Source: a virus. From it: DNA of 64,000 nt. The translations under genes were made by a program, and so were the position numbers. This document shows positions 1 through 9,519 of the stretch, piece by piece. Numbering within the stretch: position 1 is the first letter of the stretch; every line of letters begins with the position of its first letter. The stretch lies in the IMG/VR virus record IMGVR_UViG_3300031857_011362, positions 60,443 to 124,442 of that record. One strand, 5' to 3'. The notes under the pieces were generated by a model that searched no databases, was not told where the DNA came from, and saw only the letters and a list, made by a program, of their open reading frames with translations.

Positions 1-1797
1 ATCGCGGCCGCCACTGCCTTCCACAATGAACCCAAAGAAAAAAGATTAAAATATGTTAAAGAATATTATGAATGTGCGTCTGATGGTCATTTTACTCTCG
101 CTACTCCTGTGCTCGCTGGCCTCGGTACTACAACTAAACAGTTCAGCAGTTGTGTGCTTATTAGCAGTGACGATACCCTTGATTCGATATTCGCCTCAGG
201 AGAAATGATGGCAAAGTATGCTAGCAAACGTGCTGGCATTGGATTAGAGTTAGGGCGCATTCGCCCACTAGGAGCCGCCATTCGTAATGGAGAAATCAAA
301 CACACAGGCATGATTCCTTTCTTAAAGAAGTGGTTTGGTGATCTACGTAGTTGCAGTCAAGGTGGTGTTCGCAATGCATCCTGCACAGTTACATTCCCAG
401 TATGGCACTATCAATTTGAAGACCTTATTGTGTTAAAGAACAATCAAGGCACAGAAGAAACACGTGTGCGTCAAATGGATTACTCTGTTGTAGTCAACAA
501 GATGTTCTGGAATCGTTATCGTAACAACGAAAATATTACATTGTTTGATCCACACGAAGTTCCTGATTTGTATGAAGCATATTACAGAGACAGTGAAGAA
601 TTTGAGAAACTGTATAAAAAATATGAACAAGATAAGACAAAGAAAAAGAAGGTACTACCCGCGGTTGAAATATTCAAAAATGGAATACTTAAAGAACGCA
701 CTGATACTGGCAGAATTTATCTTGTCAATATCGACAACGTTATCAATCAGGGCCCGTTCGACACAAAACTTGATCCAATATATCAATCAAACCTATGCCA
801 AGAGATACTTTTACCCACCCGTCCTTTCCAGAGAATTGAAGACGAAAAGGGCAGAATTGCTCTTTGCACTCTTGGTAGCATAAACTGGGGAGCATTCAAA
901 ACCCCACAAGAAATGCGTAAAGCATGTCGTGTATTAGTACGTAGCTTAAGTAATTTGTTAACCTATCAAGACTTTCTATCAATACAAAGTAAACTGGCTA
1001 ACTTAGATTTTGAACCGTTAGGTGTTGGTATTACTAACTTAGCTTACTGGCATGCACGTAAGAGTTTCAAGTATGGTGAAGCAGATGCACTAGCAGAAGT
1101 CAAGCGTTGGATGGAACATCAAGCATACTACCTCACTGAGATGAGCGTAGAACTAGCACAAGAAAAAGGTGCGTGTAAACGCAGTGAACATACGTATTAT
1201 GGCAAGGGAGTATTTCCTTGGGAACGTAGAAATCCCGGAGTCAATGAACTAACAGATTTTACTCCTAGTGCAAATTTAGACTGGGAAGTCTTGCGCCAAA
1301 ATCTATTGAAGTATGGCATTAGAAATGCTACACTAATGGCAGTAGCACCAGTTGAAAGTTCAAGCGTTGTATTGAATAGTACAAATGGTATTGAGATGCC
1401 AATGGAATTGATTAGTGTTAAGGAAAGCAAAGCTGGATCGTTTGTACAAGTAGTACCAGAATACAGACGATTAAAGAATCGATATCAACTAATGTGGGAT
1501 CAAAAAGACTGTGTAGAGTATTTAAAAACTAGTGCAGTATTGGCAGTATACATTGACCAATCACTATCAACAAATACGTTCTATAACCCTGCATTCTTTG
1601 ATCAAGGTAAAGTACCTGGCACATTGATTGCTAAGAACTTGATGCTAGCATATAAGTGGGGAATCAAAACTATATATTATAGTTTGATTAACAAAGTAGG
1701 TAGCAAAGCGTCCCTACAAGAAGAAAATAATATTATTCCTTTTGTAAAGTTAGATGCAATAGAAGATGAAGAATACTGTGAAAGTTGTGTATTATGA
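1..1797 (+). CDS. nrdA: Ribonucleoside-diphosphate reductase large subunit, class I (5' end outside window)
   Basis: The reading frame is open from base 1, so the gene begins upstream of the window. The product reduces NDPs to dNDPs together with NrdB. Visible family motifs are the SSCVLI segment with the first active-site cysteine, GIGLELGRIRPLG, the N-x-C-x-E active-site triad (NLCQE, about 790-804), the APVESSS...NSTNGIE phosphate-binding region, the adjacent tyrosine pair in TIYYSL, and a C-terminal C-E-S-C redox pair (about 1777-1788). The stop overlaps the nrdB start (ATGA), so the two are translationally coupled. A glutaredoxin follows nearby, as in T4-like phages. No intein or intron is seen in this part. 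Confidence 0.97.
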   Translation: MAAATAFHNEPKEKRLKYVKEYYECASDGHFTLATPVLAGLGTTTKQFSSCVLISSDDTLDSIFASGEMMAKYASKRAGIGLELGRIRPLGAAIRNGEIKHTGMIPFLKKWFGDLRSCSQGGVRNASCTVTFPVWHYQFEDLIVLKNNQGTEETRVRQMDYSVVVNKMFWNRYRNNENITLFDPHEVPDLYEAYYRDSEEFEKLYKKYEQDKTKKKKVLPAVEIFKNGILKERTDTGRIYLVNIDNVINQGPFDTKLDPIYQSNLCQEILLPTRPFQRIEDEKGRIALCTLGSINWGAFKTPQEMRKACRVLVRSLSNLLTYQDFLSIQSKLANLDFEPLGVGITNLAYWHARKSFKYGEADALAEVKRWMEHQAYYLTEMSVELAQEKGACKRSEHTYYGKGVFPWERRNPGVNELTDFTPSANLDWEVLRQNLLKYGIRNATLMAVAPVESSSVVLNSTNGIEMPMELISVKESKAGSFVQVVPEYRRLKNRYQLMWDQKDCVEYLKTSAVLAVYIDQSLSTNTFYNPAFFDQGKVPGTLIAKNLMLAYKWGIKTIYYSLINKVGSKASLQEENNIIPFVKLDAIEDEEYCESCVL

Positions 1798-2894
1798 GTA
1801 AAGAACAATATAATTTAAGTAAGCAAACAAACTACCTCAAGCGTACAATGTTTTTAGACCCAGCCGGTCCTGTAACAGTACAACGTTTTGAAGAAGTTAA
1901 GTACCCTCGCATTGCCAAGTATGAAGAAACAGCACGTGGCTTCTTTTGGGTGCCCGAAGAGATTTCGTTGACTAAAGATAAAATGGATCACAAAGATTCC
2001 AGTGATGCTATCAAGCATATTTTTACTAGCAACCTACTAAGACAAACAGCCTTAGACAGTATTCAAGGTCGTGCACCTAGTCAAGTGTTTAGTCCTGTAA
2101 TCAGTATACCTGAACTTGAAGCACTAGTGGGTAACTGGAGTTTCTTTGAGACTAACATTCACAGTAAGTCATACAGTCATATCATTCGCAATGTATATGG
2201 TGTACCTAAAGAAGAATTCAACAAGATACATGATACAAAAGAGATTATTGACATGGCTGCTAGCATCGGTAGATACTATGAAGCACTACATCAACTTAAT
2301 TGTTTAAAAGAAACAGGTTCTGAAGTATCAGAACGTGAACACATTAAAGCTATTTGGATGGCACTACATGCAAGTTATGCATTAGAAGCATTTAGATTTA
2401 TGGTAAGTTTTGCAACAAGTCTTGCTATGGTAGAGAATCGAATTTACATTGGTAACGGAAACATTATCTCCTTGATCCTGCAAGATGAGTTGCTTCACGC
2501 TGAGTGGACAGCATGGTTGATTAATAACGTGACTAAGGATGATACTAGATTTGCTTCTATTGTAGAAGAATGTCGTGTCGAAGTGTATGCATTGTATATG
2601 GAAGTTATTAAAGAAGAAAAAGAGTGGGCCGAGTATCTATTCAGTAAGGGTGTAGTAATTGGCTTGAATGCAGAGATATTAAAAGACTTTGTAGACTTTA
2701 CTGCATTTACTCGTTTGAAAGAAATTGGTATCAAGTACACGGAAAACTATCCTAAGCATAGTCCTATCCCATGGTTCAACAAGCACGTTAATTTAAATAA
2801 AAAACAGGCCGCGCTCCAGGAGACAGAAAGTACATCCTATGTAATAGGGGTAATGTCAGATACAGTTAATTATGATGAGTTGCCAATTCTATGA
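1794..2894 (+). CDS. nrdB: Ribonucleoside-diphosphate reductase small subunit, class Ia
   Basis: This is the radical-generating subunit of class Ia ribonucleotide reductase. ATG 1794 overlaps the nrdA stop; a TTG nine bases upstream is in frame but less likely. Di-iron ligands are recognisable: Asp in KMDH, Glu in ALEAFRF, Glu and His in QDELLHAEW, and His plus the radical Tyr in IHSKSY. The C-terminus NYDELPIL resembles the acidic-hydrophobic tail that docks on NrdA. One oddity is that the first helix-B ligand pair reads E-T-N-I-H, with one residue more between Glu and His than the E-x-x-H of E. coli. Its 3' end overlaps a convergent endonuclease gene. Confidence 0.97.
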   Translation: MSKEQYNLSKQTNYLKRTMFLDPAGPVTVQRFEEVKYPRIAKYEETARGFFWVPEEISLTKDKMDHKDSSDAIKHIFTSNLLRQTALDSIQGRAPSQVFSPVISIPELEALVGNWSFFETNIHSKSYSHIIRNVYGVPKEEFNKIHDTKEIIDMAASIGRYYEALHQLNCLKETGSEVSEREHIKAIWMALHASYALEAFRFMVSFATSLAMVENRIYIGNGNIISLILQDELLHAEWTAWLINNVTKDDTRFASIVEECRVEVYALYMEVIKEEKEWAEYLFSKGVVIGLNAEILKDFVDFTAFTRLKEIGIKYTENYPKHSPIPWFNKHVNLNKKQAALQETESTSYVIGVMSDTVNYDELPIL

Positions 2895-3430
2895 CGACAA
2901 TTATCAAAATGATACCTCTTCATTGCATTTGAGCCACCTTCTAGCTCACAGTGTGGGCAAGTAGTTTTAAGTTTTGACCCTAATTTTTTGCCCTTCAATA
3001 TATTAGGCAACCCTTTATTCCAAGCAACATATCCTCTAGCCTTAGGACTAGCTAATCTAGCAGCCACAACATTCGCAATGTGCTCTGGTGATTTTTTACG
3101 GCCAGTAAGTTGTTTACTTGCATTGGATTTAAATTCATCGGACCTAATACATCCGGTACCTCCTTCGCCACCGTCTGTCATATTGTGAAGTATCCCGTTA
3201 CCCAAGTCTTTACGACCGTACCATTTGATATAACGTCTTTCTAATGCAAAAGCGCCTAGCTCAGATAGATTTTTCTCTAAAAAAACAATCCTACGTAGAT
3301 CCTTAGGTGTATGTACTCCACCTCTCTTGGTACGATGTGATTGAAATGCTCTGCTATCTTTACCCTTACCAATGTAGTAGGGTTTGCCGTCTTTTCTTAT
3401 ATAGGCGTAGACATAATATGCTAAATACAT
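2870..3430 (-). CDS. GIY-YIG homing-type endonuclease
   Basis: The 186-residue protein opens with [20 protein letters not shown], a GIY-YIG nuclease core with the catalytic Arg in a following helix (GKDSRAF) and a Glu in ALERRYI. The C-terminal half has a [12 protein letters not shown] segment like NUMOD-type DNA-binding modules, and a C-x2-C...H...C-like patch near the end that may bind zinc. It lies convergent to nrdB with overlapping 3' ends, typical of a free-standing homing gene inserted beside a conserved phage gene. It has a GGGAG ribosome site upstream. A paralogue sits at 39472-40008. Confidence 0.9.
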   Translation of the reverse strand: MYLAYYVYAYIRKDGKPYYIGKGKDSRAFQSHRTKRGGVHTPKDLRRIVFLEKNLSELGAFALERRYIKWYGRKDLGNGILHNMTDGGEGGTGCIRSDEFKSNASKQLTGRKKSPEHIANVVAARLASPKARGYVAWNKGLPNILKGKKLGSKLKTTCPHCELEGGSNAMKRYHFDNCRHRIGNSS

Positions 3431-3502
3431 TGCTGATTGCTCCCTTAAAGCGTTAGAGTAGTTAGGAACTCCAATTCCGTGAACTACACTAATATTTATG
3501 CC

Positions 3503-3538
3503 ATTATCATTGATAATGATAGGTATATCGTGTATAAT
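3503..3538 (+). promoter_or_regulatory. Sigma70-type promoter with overlapping palindrome
   Basis: TTGATA (3510-3515) and TATAAT (3533-3538) are separated by exactly 17 bases, upstream of the glutaredoxin gene. A 15-base palindrome, ATTATCA-T-TGATAAT (3503-3517), overlaps the -35 box and could be an operator. Confidence 0.75.
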
Positions 3539-3559
3539 ATAAAATTATAAAGGAAAAAT

Positions 3560-3790
3560 ATGACAGCAATCATATGGAGTAAGTACCACTGCCCTTATTG
3601 CGACCAAGCAAAGGCATTACTAACTAGTAAGGGTATCCAATTTGAAGAAAAGAAAATTGGTGATGGATACACCAAAGAAGAATTATTAGAAGCTGTACCA
3701 ACAGCCAGAACAGTCCCGCAGATTTTCCTAGACGGAGAATTGATCGGTGGGTTCAATGAACTCAAAACAAAATTAAAAGAAAGCGCATAA
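3560..3790 (+). CDS. Glutaredoxin
   Basis: A 76-residue thioredoxin-fold protein with the CPYC active-site motif near residue 11, a cis-proline region (RTVPQIF) and a GGFNEL glutathione-binding segment. It probably supplies electrons to the neighbouring phage NrdAB, like T4 NrdC. An AAAGG ribosome site precedes ATG 3560, and the gene has its own sigma70-type promoter. Its stop overlaps the next start (TAATG). Confidence 0.95.
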   Translation: MTAIIWSKYHCPYCDQAKALLTSKGIQFEEKKIGDGYTKEELLEAVPTARTVPQIFLDGELIGGFNELKTKLKESA

Positions 3791-4098
3791 TGCTACAAAT
3801 AGCCCTAGAACCAAATACAGTATATACATTTAAATTAAACAGCGGAGAAGAACTTATTGCTAAAGTAAGATTGTCCGGTGGTGATTGGATTCACATTGAA
3901 GAACCCGTTTCTATTGCACCAATGCAACAGGGTATGCAAATGATCCCTAGCGTGTTTACCGCAGATCCGAAGGCTGAATTCAAGCTAAATACTAATAGTA
4001 TTGCAATAGTTGCAACTACAGATGATAGCTTAAAGATGAAATATTTAGAAGCTACAACAGGTATTAAAGTACCTGACAAGAAAATTGTATTAGGATAA
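3790..4098 (+). CDS. Small Sm-like/beta-barrel phage protein, function unknown
   Basis: The 102-residue protein begins with a strand pattern (YTFKLNSGEELIAKVRLSGGD) that resembles the Sm-like fold of short proteins seen in T4-like marine phages. The rest (PMQQGMQMIPSVF..., NTNSIAIVATTDDSLKMKYLEAT) is predicted beta then helix. No catalytic motif is visible. It is coupled to glutaredoxin by TAATG and lies directly before the PAAR gene, so it may belong to the structural operon. The Sm-like assignment is inference. Confidence 0.75.
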   Translation: MLQIALEPNTVYTFKLNSGEELIAKVRLSGGDWIHIEEPVSIAPMQQGMQMIPSVFTADPKAEFKLNTNSIAIVATTDDSLKMKYLEATTGIKVPDKKIVLG

Positions 4099-4099
4099 T

Positions 4100-4381
4100 A
4101 TGCCAGCATTAAGTCGTGTAGGAGATCAGAATCAGCCCGGTGGAGCAATTGTCCGCGGCGCCGATTCAGTGTATGCGAATGGAATCCGTGTTGGATTACA
4201 TGTTAGCACCATCACTCCTCACGCACCCTGGGGTAGACCACATCCACCACACAAATCAGCAACCACTACCGAAGGTAGTCCTACTGTGTTTGCAGAAGGT
4301 GCACCTGTTCTTAGAGTAGGGTCAGGAAACAGTTGCGGTCATAGTATCGTACAAGGTAGTCCTGATGTATTTGTGCCATGA
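4100..4381 (+). CDS. PAAR-domain baseplate spike-tip protein
   Basis: The 93-residue protein shows the PAAR pattern: an N-terminal RVGDQN, His-rich turns (HAPWGRPHPPHKS), a repeated G-x-P-x-V-x-x-x-G-x-P blade motif, and a late cysteine (NSCGHS) with His for metal binding. PAAR proteins cap the membrane-piercing needle of contractile tails, as T4 gp5.4 does. The following gene overlaps by ATGA. This points to a contractile-tail phage; nothing in the window suggests a type VI secretion locus. Confidence 0.92.
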   Translation: MPALSRVGDQNQPGGAIVRGADSVYANGIRVGLHVSTITPHAPWGRPHPPHKSATTTEGSPTVFAEGAPVLRVGSGNSCGHSIVQGSPDVFVP

Positions 4382-7014
4382 GTTTAACCGGTAAATATTC
4401 TCCCCTTAACTTAAACAGTTTAGGGTCTTTTGTTCAGAACCAAGGCTTACGCATCAACGCAGTTGCACAAAGTCATATGGGAACTAGTAACTCCCTATCT
4501 AATTATGTAATGGGATCTACTACACAAGGTACTGTATTGCGTATGTTGGTGTTGAGTATTAGAGCAGGATTCTTAAACAGTAACCTGACTGTCTATAATA
4601 ATTTAATTTCAATAGGCTCTACTTCTATCCCAGCATTGGGTGACAGCAAACCACCTGAATATACTAGAACAGCATCACTTAATCCTTACCCTAATGCAGT
4701 ACCTTACACAAGTGAGTATACTAGTTTCGGATGGTTACGTATTATACCGTTACAAGCACATTATGAATTTTATATAAACAACGGATCATACACTGATTTC
4801 TTGTTCACGTTTAATATGGCTCATGGATTTATTAGTCAGTCAAACAAAGCGATTGATGCAATGAATGCATCAGATACATACTTAGATGGTGCATATAGCA
4901 ATATGAACGACCTAGTAACTGCTGATTTTTCGGGAGTTACCTTAGCATTGTTCTTTTGGGGGCAAGACTTAATTGCATCCGGTAGAAGTATTGACTTGCA
5001 TAATATCGATAAGTTCGGTAGCCCTGTAGTATTATTAAGAACGTTATTTAAAACTAAGTCACTTACTAAAGCGGTAAATCTAGCATTACTAGCAGCCGGT
5101 TTTTCTTCTGATGAAATAGATTCTCTTGTTGCAGGGGCAGAGCCTAGTACTGACCAGCAGAAAAAACTATATAGCGCATACTGTATTGTTATGGGTATAG
5201 ACCTTGTTGAAGTTATGATAGGTTTGAATTGTCAAACCAAAGGAGTAAGAACACTTGCAGATTTATTAGATCCAAAGTATTTGTTCCCAAATAGTTATGC
5301 TACACTAACGTCACCTACATACAATGGTGTACCGGGCCCTACTAATAGTAAAACTTATTACCTAATATATACTGCCGGCGAAGTAACTTCTTACATAGTA
5401 AACAACTATGGTGAGAGCTTAAAAATAATTTTACCAGAGTCATTAGCTTCTGCGTGTGATGCATTTTCTACGACAATGTTACAAATTAAAAACATCAAGT
5501 CAATGGATATTGAAAGATTTAGTCAAGTAGTACAAAATTTAGAAACAGTATCTGATCTAGGAGTTAATGGTACAAATGTCCCTGCAAATCAACCTATTAG
5601 AAATACCACACTGCCACTTATTGCATTAGGCAATGGCGAAAAAGGTAGATATACTACTTGTGATTTCTTTGGAGCAATGTCAGGTCTCTCGTATGATTGG
5701 CGAATATTAGAAGGGTATATTAAGAGTTTACAAACTGCAAAGTTGTTTAAAATATACAATGAACTGTACTTAGCAATAACTTGGAAACAAGCTACATTCA
5801 ATGTAACTACGGAACAAAGAGCAGTTGAAACAAGTCCTGATTCAGGCGTATACACATGGCAGTATAGAATCAACAGCACTACTATAACTGATTCAGGCGG
5901 CGGTTATGGAAGAAACGGAGCCCCGGGCCCGGGTGGCGATTACACCTTCTCTGATGGTACTCTTGCTAGTTCCGGTGGTGCACTTCTTACTTGTAATCCT
6001 GACACTAATCCTAGTAATGCACCAAGTACATATGGTAGAATAGTAAATTTAAATTTATCATCCATACCCGGATCATGGGTGACTTATGGTACAGGTGGAT
6101 CAACTCCTGCTAATCCCGGAATTCAATATCGTTTACAGGCACCACCTGTAACATATATTAGTTATCCTTATACTGGTGGAACTAACTCTCCTTTTGGTAC
6201 AGCTGGATGGCCTACTATGAACAGTGTGGTTCAATCTTTAATAAATGATGCTAACACTGAGATTGCATCTATTGCAACCAACAATCCTGCATTAATGGTA
6301 ACAGCTAATAACTTATACAATGTATTCGGCAAACACATGAGATTAGAACAGAATGCTAGAAGTCTAGGATTAAGACAAGAAAAATATTTACCTGACCTAG
6401 ATACTACTGTCACTGAGATATATGGATTCATGGAAAGTTTGAATGGCTATGCTACTCAGACAGAAAAATGGGGTCCTGTACAAAACTTAGAAGCCATAAC
6501 TGATACTTCTAAAGTGGGAGGTAACAGTATGATTGGTAGTATGCGTGAAGTACGTAATGCGCATAGACTAGGATTGACCGGAGCTGAACAAGACAATGAG
6601 GTTGGTATTGAGAAATTATCATTGCCTAGAGTCAACGGTTCAATACCAACCACTACCAAAACAGATCCTGTAACAGGTAATACTATTACAGTACCACTAA
6701 TCACTACTAGCCCTCTGATTGGTCTGCCTATCATAACGGGCGGTCCTGGACCAGTTGGTCCACCGTGGGGAGATGTTATAACAGGTTCAAGCAATAATGA
6801 AACAACACCAAATGATTCAGACATTGCTTCACCGTATCCGGTCATTAACCCAAATACAGGTAATCCGAATACATCGCCGTGGACTACATTAGTCCCATCA
6901 TCGATAGATTTAATTAATATTACTGATATCGTAAAACCGTCAATTATTACGCCGTCTCAGGCAATCGATGAAGTTGTGTTATGTAACTGCGATTGCTGGG
7001 ATCATATAATCTAA
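4378..7014 (+). CDS. Large virion structural protein, probably baseplate or tail
   Basis: An 878-residue protein translated from an ATG overlapping the PAAR stop, which suggests a baseplate or tail role. The N-terminal two thirds are mixed helix and strand with no motif I recognise. Residues about 500-620 are rich in Gly, Ser, Thr and Pro (GRNGAPGPGGDY), and the C-terminal 150 residues are Pro/Thr/Asn-rich and end in CNCDCWDHII, a possible metal-binding tail. There is no signal peptide. Length and context fit a phage structural protein; the exact part is unknown. Confidence 0.8.
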   Translation: MSLTGKYSPLNLNSLGSFVQNQGLRINAVAQSHMGTSNSLSNYVMGSTTQGTVLRMLVLSIRAGFLNSNLTVYNNLISIGSTSIPALGDSKPPEYTRTASLNPYPNAVPYTSEYTSFGWLRIIPLQAHYEFYINNGSYTDFLFTFNMAHGFISQSNKAIDAMNASDTYLDGAYSNMNDLVTADFSGVTLALFFWGQDLIASGRSIDLHNIDKFGSPVVLLRTLFKTKSLTKAVNLALLAAGFSSDEIDSLVAGAEPSTDQQKKLYSAYCIVMGIDLVEVMIGLNCQTKGVRTLADLLDPKYLFPNSYATLTSPTYNGVPGPTNSKTYYLIYTAGEVTSYIVNNYGESLKIILPESLASACDAFSTTMLQIKNIKSMDIERFSQVVQNLETVSDLGVNGTNVPANQPIRNTTLPLIALGNGEKGRYTTCDFFGAMSGLSYDWRILEGYIKSLQTAKLFKIYNELYLAITWKQATFNVTTEQRAVETSPDSGVYTWQYRINSTTITDSGGGYGRNGAPGPGGDYTFSDGTLASSGGALLTCNPDTNPSNAPSTYGRIVNLNLSSIPGSWVTYGTGGSTPANPGIQYRLQAPPVTYISYPYTGGTNSPFGTAGWPTMNSVVQSLINDANTEIASIATNNPALMVTANNLYNVFGKHMRLEQNARSLGLRQEKYLPDLDTTVTEIYGFMESLNGYATQTEKWGPVQNLEAITDTSKVGGNSMIGSMREVRNAHRLGLTGAEQDNEVGIEKLSLPRVNGSIPTTTKTDPVTGNTITVPLITTSPLIGLPIITGGPGPVGPPWGDVITGSSNNETTPNDSDIASPYPVINPNTGNPNTSPWTTLVPSSIDLINITDIVKPSIITPSQAIDEVVLCNCDCWDHII

Positions 7015-7024
7015 TCCAAAACAA

Positions 7025-7053
7025 TTGACATTAACCCTTACATAGTGTATTCT
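7025..7053 (+). promoter_or_regulatory. Sigma70-type promoter
   Basis: TTGACA (7025-7030) and TATTCT (7048-7053) with a 17-base spacer precede the wall-hydrolase gene. An AAAAAGGAG ribosome site follows. Confidence 0.65.
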
Positions 7054-7075
7054 ATGTATAGAAAAAGGAGTGTAT

Positions 7076-7696
7076 ATGAAAAATATAGCCCTAAATCCCA
7101 CTAAGATATTTGCAATATTATTAGTCGTATTTACACTTATCGTAGTGCTTAGTAACACCAGTATAGAACCAGAACCAGAACCAGAACCAGAAAAAATTGC
7201 AGAAGTTGTAGAAGCCAAACCAGTTGACAACAAACAATTAAAATGTTTAGCTGAAAATATATTCTATGAAGCCCGAGGCGAAAGTATTACTGGAAAGGCA
7301 GCAGTAGCTAGAGTAGTAATGAATAGAGTAAACCACGGTTTTGCTAGTACTCCTTGCAACGTGATATACCAAGTAACAATGGTAACCAAGATTAATGAAG
7401 AAACATTAGATGAATACAAAGTTAGACTTTGCCAGTTTAGTTGGGTATGCGAGAACAGACAAAAAATAAACGTCAACGACCCTAAATATATACAAGCAAT
7501 GGATATTGCATATCAAGTGTTAGCGTATGATGCATACCATGATGTATTACCTAGAAGTGCATTATTCTTTCATAACTTGACCGTTGATCCGTTCTGGCCA
7601 TATAAACAAGTAGCAAGAATAGGTAATCATATTTTTTATAGTAAACAGAAAGTAAAACAAAATGATAAGCAGAAGTCCTCAGAGAGGAACATTTAG
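7076..7696 (+). CDS. Membrane-anchored SleB-type cell-wall hydrolase
   Basis: A 206-residue protein with one N-terminal hydrophobic segment (FAILLVVFTLIVVL) followed by a (Glu-Pro) repeat linker and a Hydrolase_2/SleB domain (CLAENIFYEARGE...AVARVVMNRV, then SALFFHN near the end). The conserved Glu in YEARGE is the predicted catalytic acid. It probably cleaves peptidoglycan, either at lysis or during virion assembly. ATG 7076 is chosen because it sits at the right distance from AAGGAG; an in-frame GTG at 7070 overlaps that site. Confidence 0.92.
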   Translation: MKNIALNPTKIFAILLVVFTLIVVLSNTSIEPEPEPEPEKIAEVVEAKPVDNKQLKCLAENIFYEARGESITGKAAVARVVMNRVNHGFASTPCNVIYQVTMVTKINEETLDEYKVRLCQFSWVCENRQKINVNDPKYIQAMDIAYQVLAYDAYHDVLPRSALFFHNLTVDPFWPYKQVARIGNHIFYSKQKVKQNDKQKSSERNI

Positions 7697-7697
7697 T

Positions 7698-8228
7698 ATG
7701 GAACGTTATGAGAAAAAACTCATAGAAGATCCACAGGATGAAACTGCACGTTCTATGATAGAGTATTTTAAAACTAGTACTCAACATAAACTAGATTTAG
7801 AAGAAACTGATGAGTGGCGCATTGATAATATGGAATATGATTTGCGAACCAGCGAACTTATCATAGAGAAGTGCAATGATAGTATCTATGCGCAACATCT
7901 CTATGCCGCAATGTGCAACAATGAATTTATTAAAAACGATGTGTGGCCTATATTATCAGACAAACGATGGGGTTGTTCATGGAGATACGCTGGTGGAATA
8001 GTTGCTGACATACGACAAGAGGGTGATTATATTGACTGGTACTGTAGCGGCATACGTAACAACGAAGACCTAACTGACGAAGAATATAACCAGCTTAGTA
8101 GAGAAGCACAAGAAAAGTATTTGGAAACTAAAGCCAGTGTAGCCGAAAGCGTAGTGACTGATGAAATACGAAAAGATTTGTTATCAATTGGGTGGCTTGT
8201 AGTAGATTCGGACAACCAAGACTACTAA
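7698..8228 (+). CDS. Conserved phage hypothetical protein
   Basis: 176 residues, acidic, with an internal segment (ILSDKRWGCSWRYAGGIVADIR...DYIDWYCSGI) that looks like a small folded domain followed by a helical tail. I do not recognise the family. ATG 7698 has a GAGAGG ribosome site eight bases upstream and starts just after the hydrolase stop; an in-frame ATG at 7662 would overlap that gene by 35 bases and has no such site. Confidence 0.75.
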   Translation: MERYEKKLIEDPQDETARSMIEYFKTSTQHKLDLEETDEWRIDNMEYDLRTSELIIEKCNDSIYAQHLYAAMCNNEFIKNDVWPILSDKRWGCSWRYAGGIVADIRQEGDYIDWYCSGIRNNEDLTDEEYNQLSREAQEKYLETKASVAESVVTDEIRKDLLSIGWLVVDSDNQDY

Positions 8229-8239
8229 ATATAGTTATG

Positions 8240-8271
8240 TGTCAACGGAAACGTCCTCTGAGGCGTTATAT
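8240..8271 (+). promoter_or_regulatory. Conserved hairpin element, copy A
   Basis: A 32-base element containing GTCAACGGAAACGTC, a variable loop and GGCGTTATAT. AACGTC and GGCGTT (8250-8267) form a 6-bp stem with one G-U pair. A second copy lies at 63385-63416; the stem is identical while the loop differs. Both copies sit upstream of secreted-protein genes. Confidence 0.6.
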
Positions 8272-8292
8272 TAGTATGACTAGGAGAATGTT

Positions 8293-8598
8293 ATGAAAAA
8301 ATTTATATTTGCACTATTGTTATTATTGGCTAGCGTTCCCGCTTTTGCTCAACATCATTTTCGCTATCATGGTCACGGACACGGCCATCAGCGTGGTGGA
8401 TGGGGTTTGGGACAAGTTGTTGGTGGTGCTATAGTGGGTGCAGTCATATACGATATCTACAATAGACCTCTCGTAGTTCAACAACCACAAGTAGTTATTC
8501 AACAACAGCCTGTAATACAAAGTCAAAACTGTACGCCGTGGACTGAAACTTATCACTCTGATGGCACTATCACACGTACTAGAACTTGTCAGCAATAA
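8293..8598 (+). CDS. Small secreted His-rich protein with glycine-zipper segment
   Basis: 101 residues with a clear signal peptide (MKKFIFALLLLLASVPAFA, cleavage before QHH). A His-rich stretch follows (HHFRYHGHGHGHQ), then a glycine-zipper-like hydrophobic segment (GQVVGGAIVGAVIYD), a Gln-rich linker and two cysteines flanking a TETYHSDGTITRTRT strand. It is probably periplasmic or outer-membrane associated; metal binding by the His tract is possible. AGGAG precedes ATG 8293. Function unknown. Confidence 0.85.
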   Translation: MKKFIFALLLLLASVPAFAQHHFRYHGHGHGHQRGGWGLGQVVGGAIVGAVIYDIYNRPLVVQQPQVVIQQQPVIQSQNCTPWTETYHSDGTITRTRTCQQ

Positions 8599-8606
8599 AT
8601 ATTTTG

Positions 8607-8650
8607 GTTACTGTATTTTGCTATAAATTATAGTAACTGAGAGATTTTTT
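8607..8650 (+). terminator. Possible hairpin terminator
   Basis: GTTACTGTA (8607-8615) pairs with TATAGTAAC (8629-8637), one G-U pair, followed seven bases later by T6. The gap before the T run makes it a weak candidate. Confidence 0.35.
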
Positions 8651-8651
8651 A

Positions 8652-9506
8652 ATGTCAACTGAAGAAGAAATTCAACAAACCATCGATTCAATGAAGGATT
8701 CACTGCTACTTACTGATAGTAGAGTGGGAGTCTTTTTGGTATATAGAAATGATAACACTGTAAGTAAGTCAATTGACATGTACGGTGAATACTGCCAAGC
8801 AGAAATTAACATAATTAAGCAATACTTACCCGATGATACTAGTCAATATATCGATATAGGTACTAACGTTGGATATCATTTAGTAGCGGTGCATAAAGAA
8901 ACAAACTGTAATGCACTGGGATTTGAACCCAATCCTAAGCATTTTGCAGTAGCATCTTACAACAGCAAAGACTACCCTAAAATTCAAATTATCAACGCTG
9001 GCGCTAGTAATAAAAAATCTGAACGTGTTTTAAAAGATTTCGACCCCGAAGTAAAATCTAACTACGGTGATATACATATCACTAATAGTAGCGAAGGCAT
9101 TCCTGTTAGAATGCTTACCTTAGATAATGTAGAACTTGCCCACTGTAACGTTATCAAAATTGACGTAGAAGGGCATGAGTTTGAAGCACTACAAGGATGT
9201 GTTAAGACTATCAGCAAATTCAGACCTGTTATCTTTTATGAAGCAATGGAATGGGATGTTTGGAATAACTGCCAACAGTTTTTAGAAGCTAGAAAATACA
9301 AACAATATTGGGTAGCTTGCAGAACTAAGCCTATTGCAGAAACATTTAAACATAGTGATGAAAACCCATTTGAAGACAGCACCGTAGCTAACATTTTAGC
9401 AGTACCGGCTGAATTAGCACAACCAGACTACTTAGTTGAAGTAGTCCCGGGTGAGGGATTTATGACATGTTTCGAACGCTATAAAAAAATTAAGATACTA
9501 TTTTGA
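8652..9506 (+). CDS. FkbM-family SAM-dependent methyltransferase
   Basis: 284 residues. The class I methyltransferase signature YIDIGTNVGYH, the GFEPNP motif and the FkbM-specific IKIDVEGHEFEALQG are all present. FkbM enzymes O-methylate sugars or small molecules and are common in phage and surface-polysaccharide gene sets. This is the first gene of the biosynthetic island. The C-terminal third (after ANILAVPAEL) has no obvious extra domain. Confidence 0.9.
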   Translation: MSTEEEIQQTIDSMKDSLLLTDSRVGVFLVYRNDNTVSKSIDMYGEYCQAEINIIKQYLPDDTSQYIDIGTNVGYHLVAVHKETNCNALGFEPNPKHFAVASYNSKDYPKIQIINAGASNKKSERVLKDFDPEVKSNYGDIHITNSSEGIPVRMLTLDNVELAHCNVIKIDVEGHEFEALQGCVKTISKFRPVIFYEAMEWDVWNNCQQFLEARKYKQYWVACRTKPIAETFKHSDENPFEDSTVANILAVPAELAQPDYLVEVVPGEGFMTCFERYKKIKILF

Positions 9507-9519
9507 TATAGTAACTACC

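Noticed and set aside
545-883. Long reading frame inside nrdA in another frame
   Set aside because: It has no ribosome site, and the nrdA frame carries all family motifs; many such shadows exist opposite or inside the real genes.
4100-4381. PAAR gene as part of a type VI secretion locus
   Set aside because: No other T6SS genes are present; neighbours are phage structural and nucleotide-metabolism genes.
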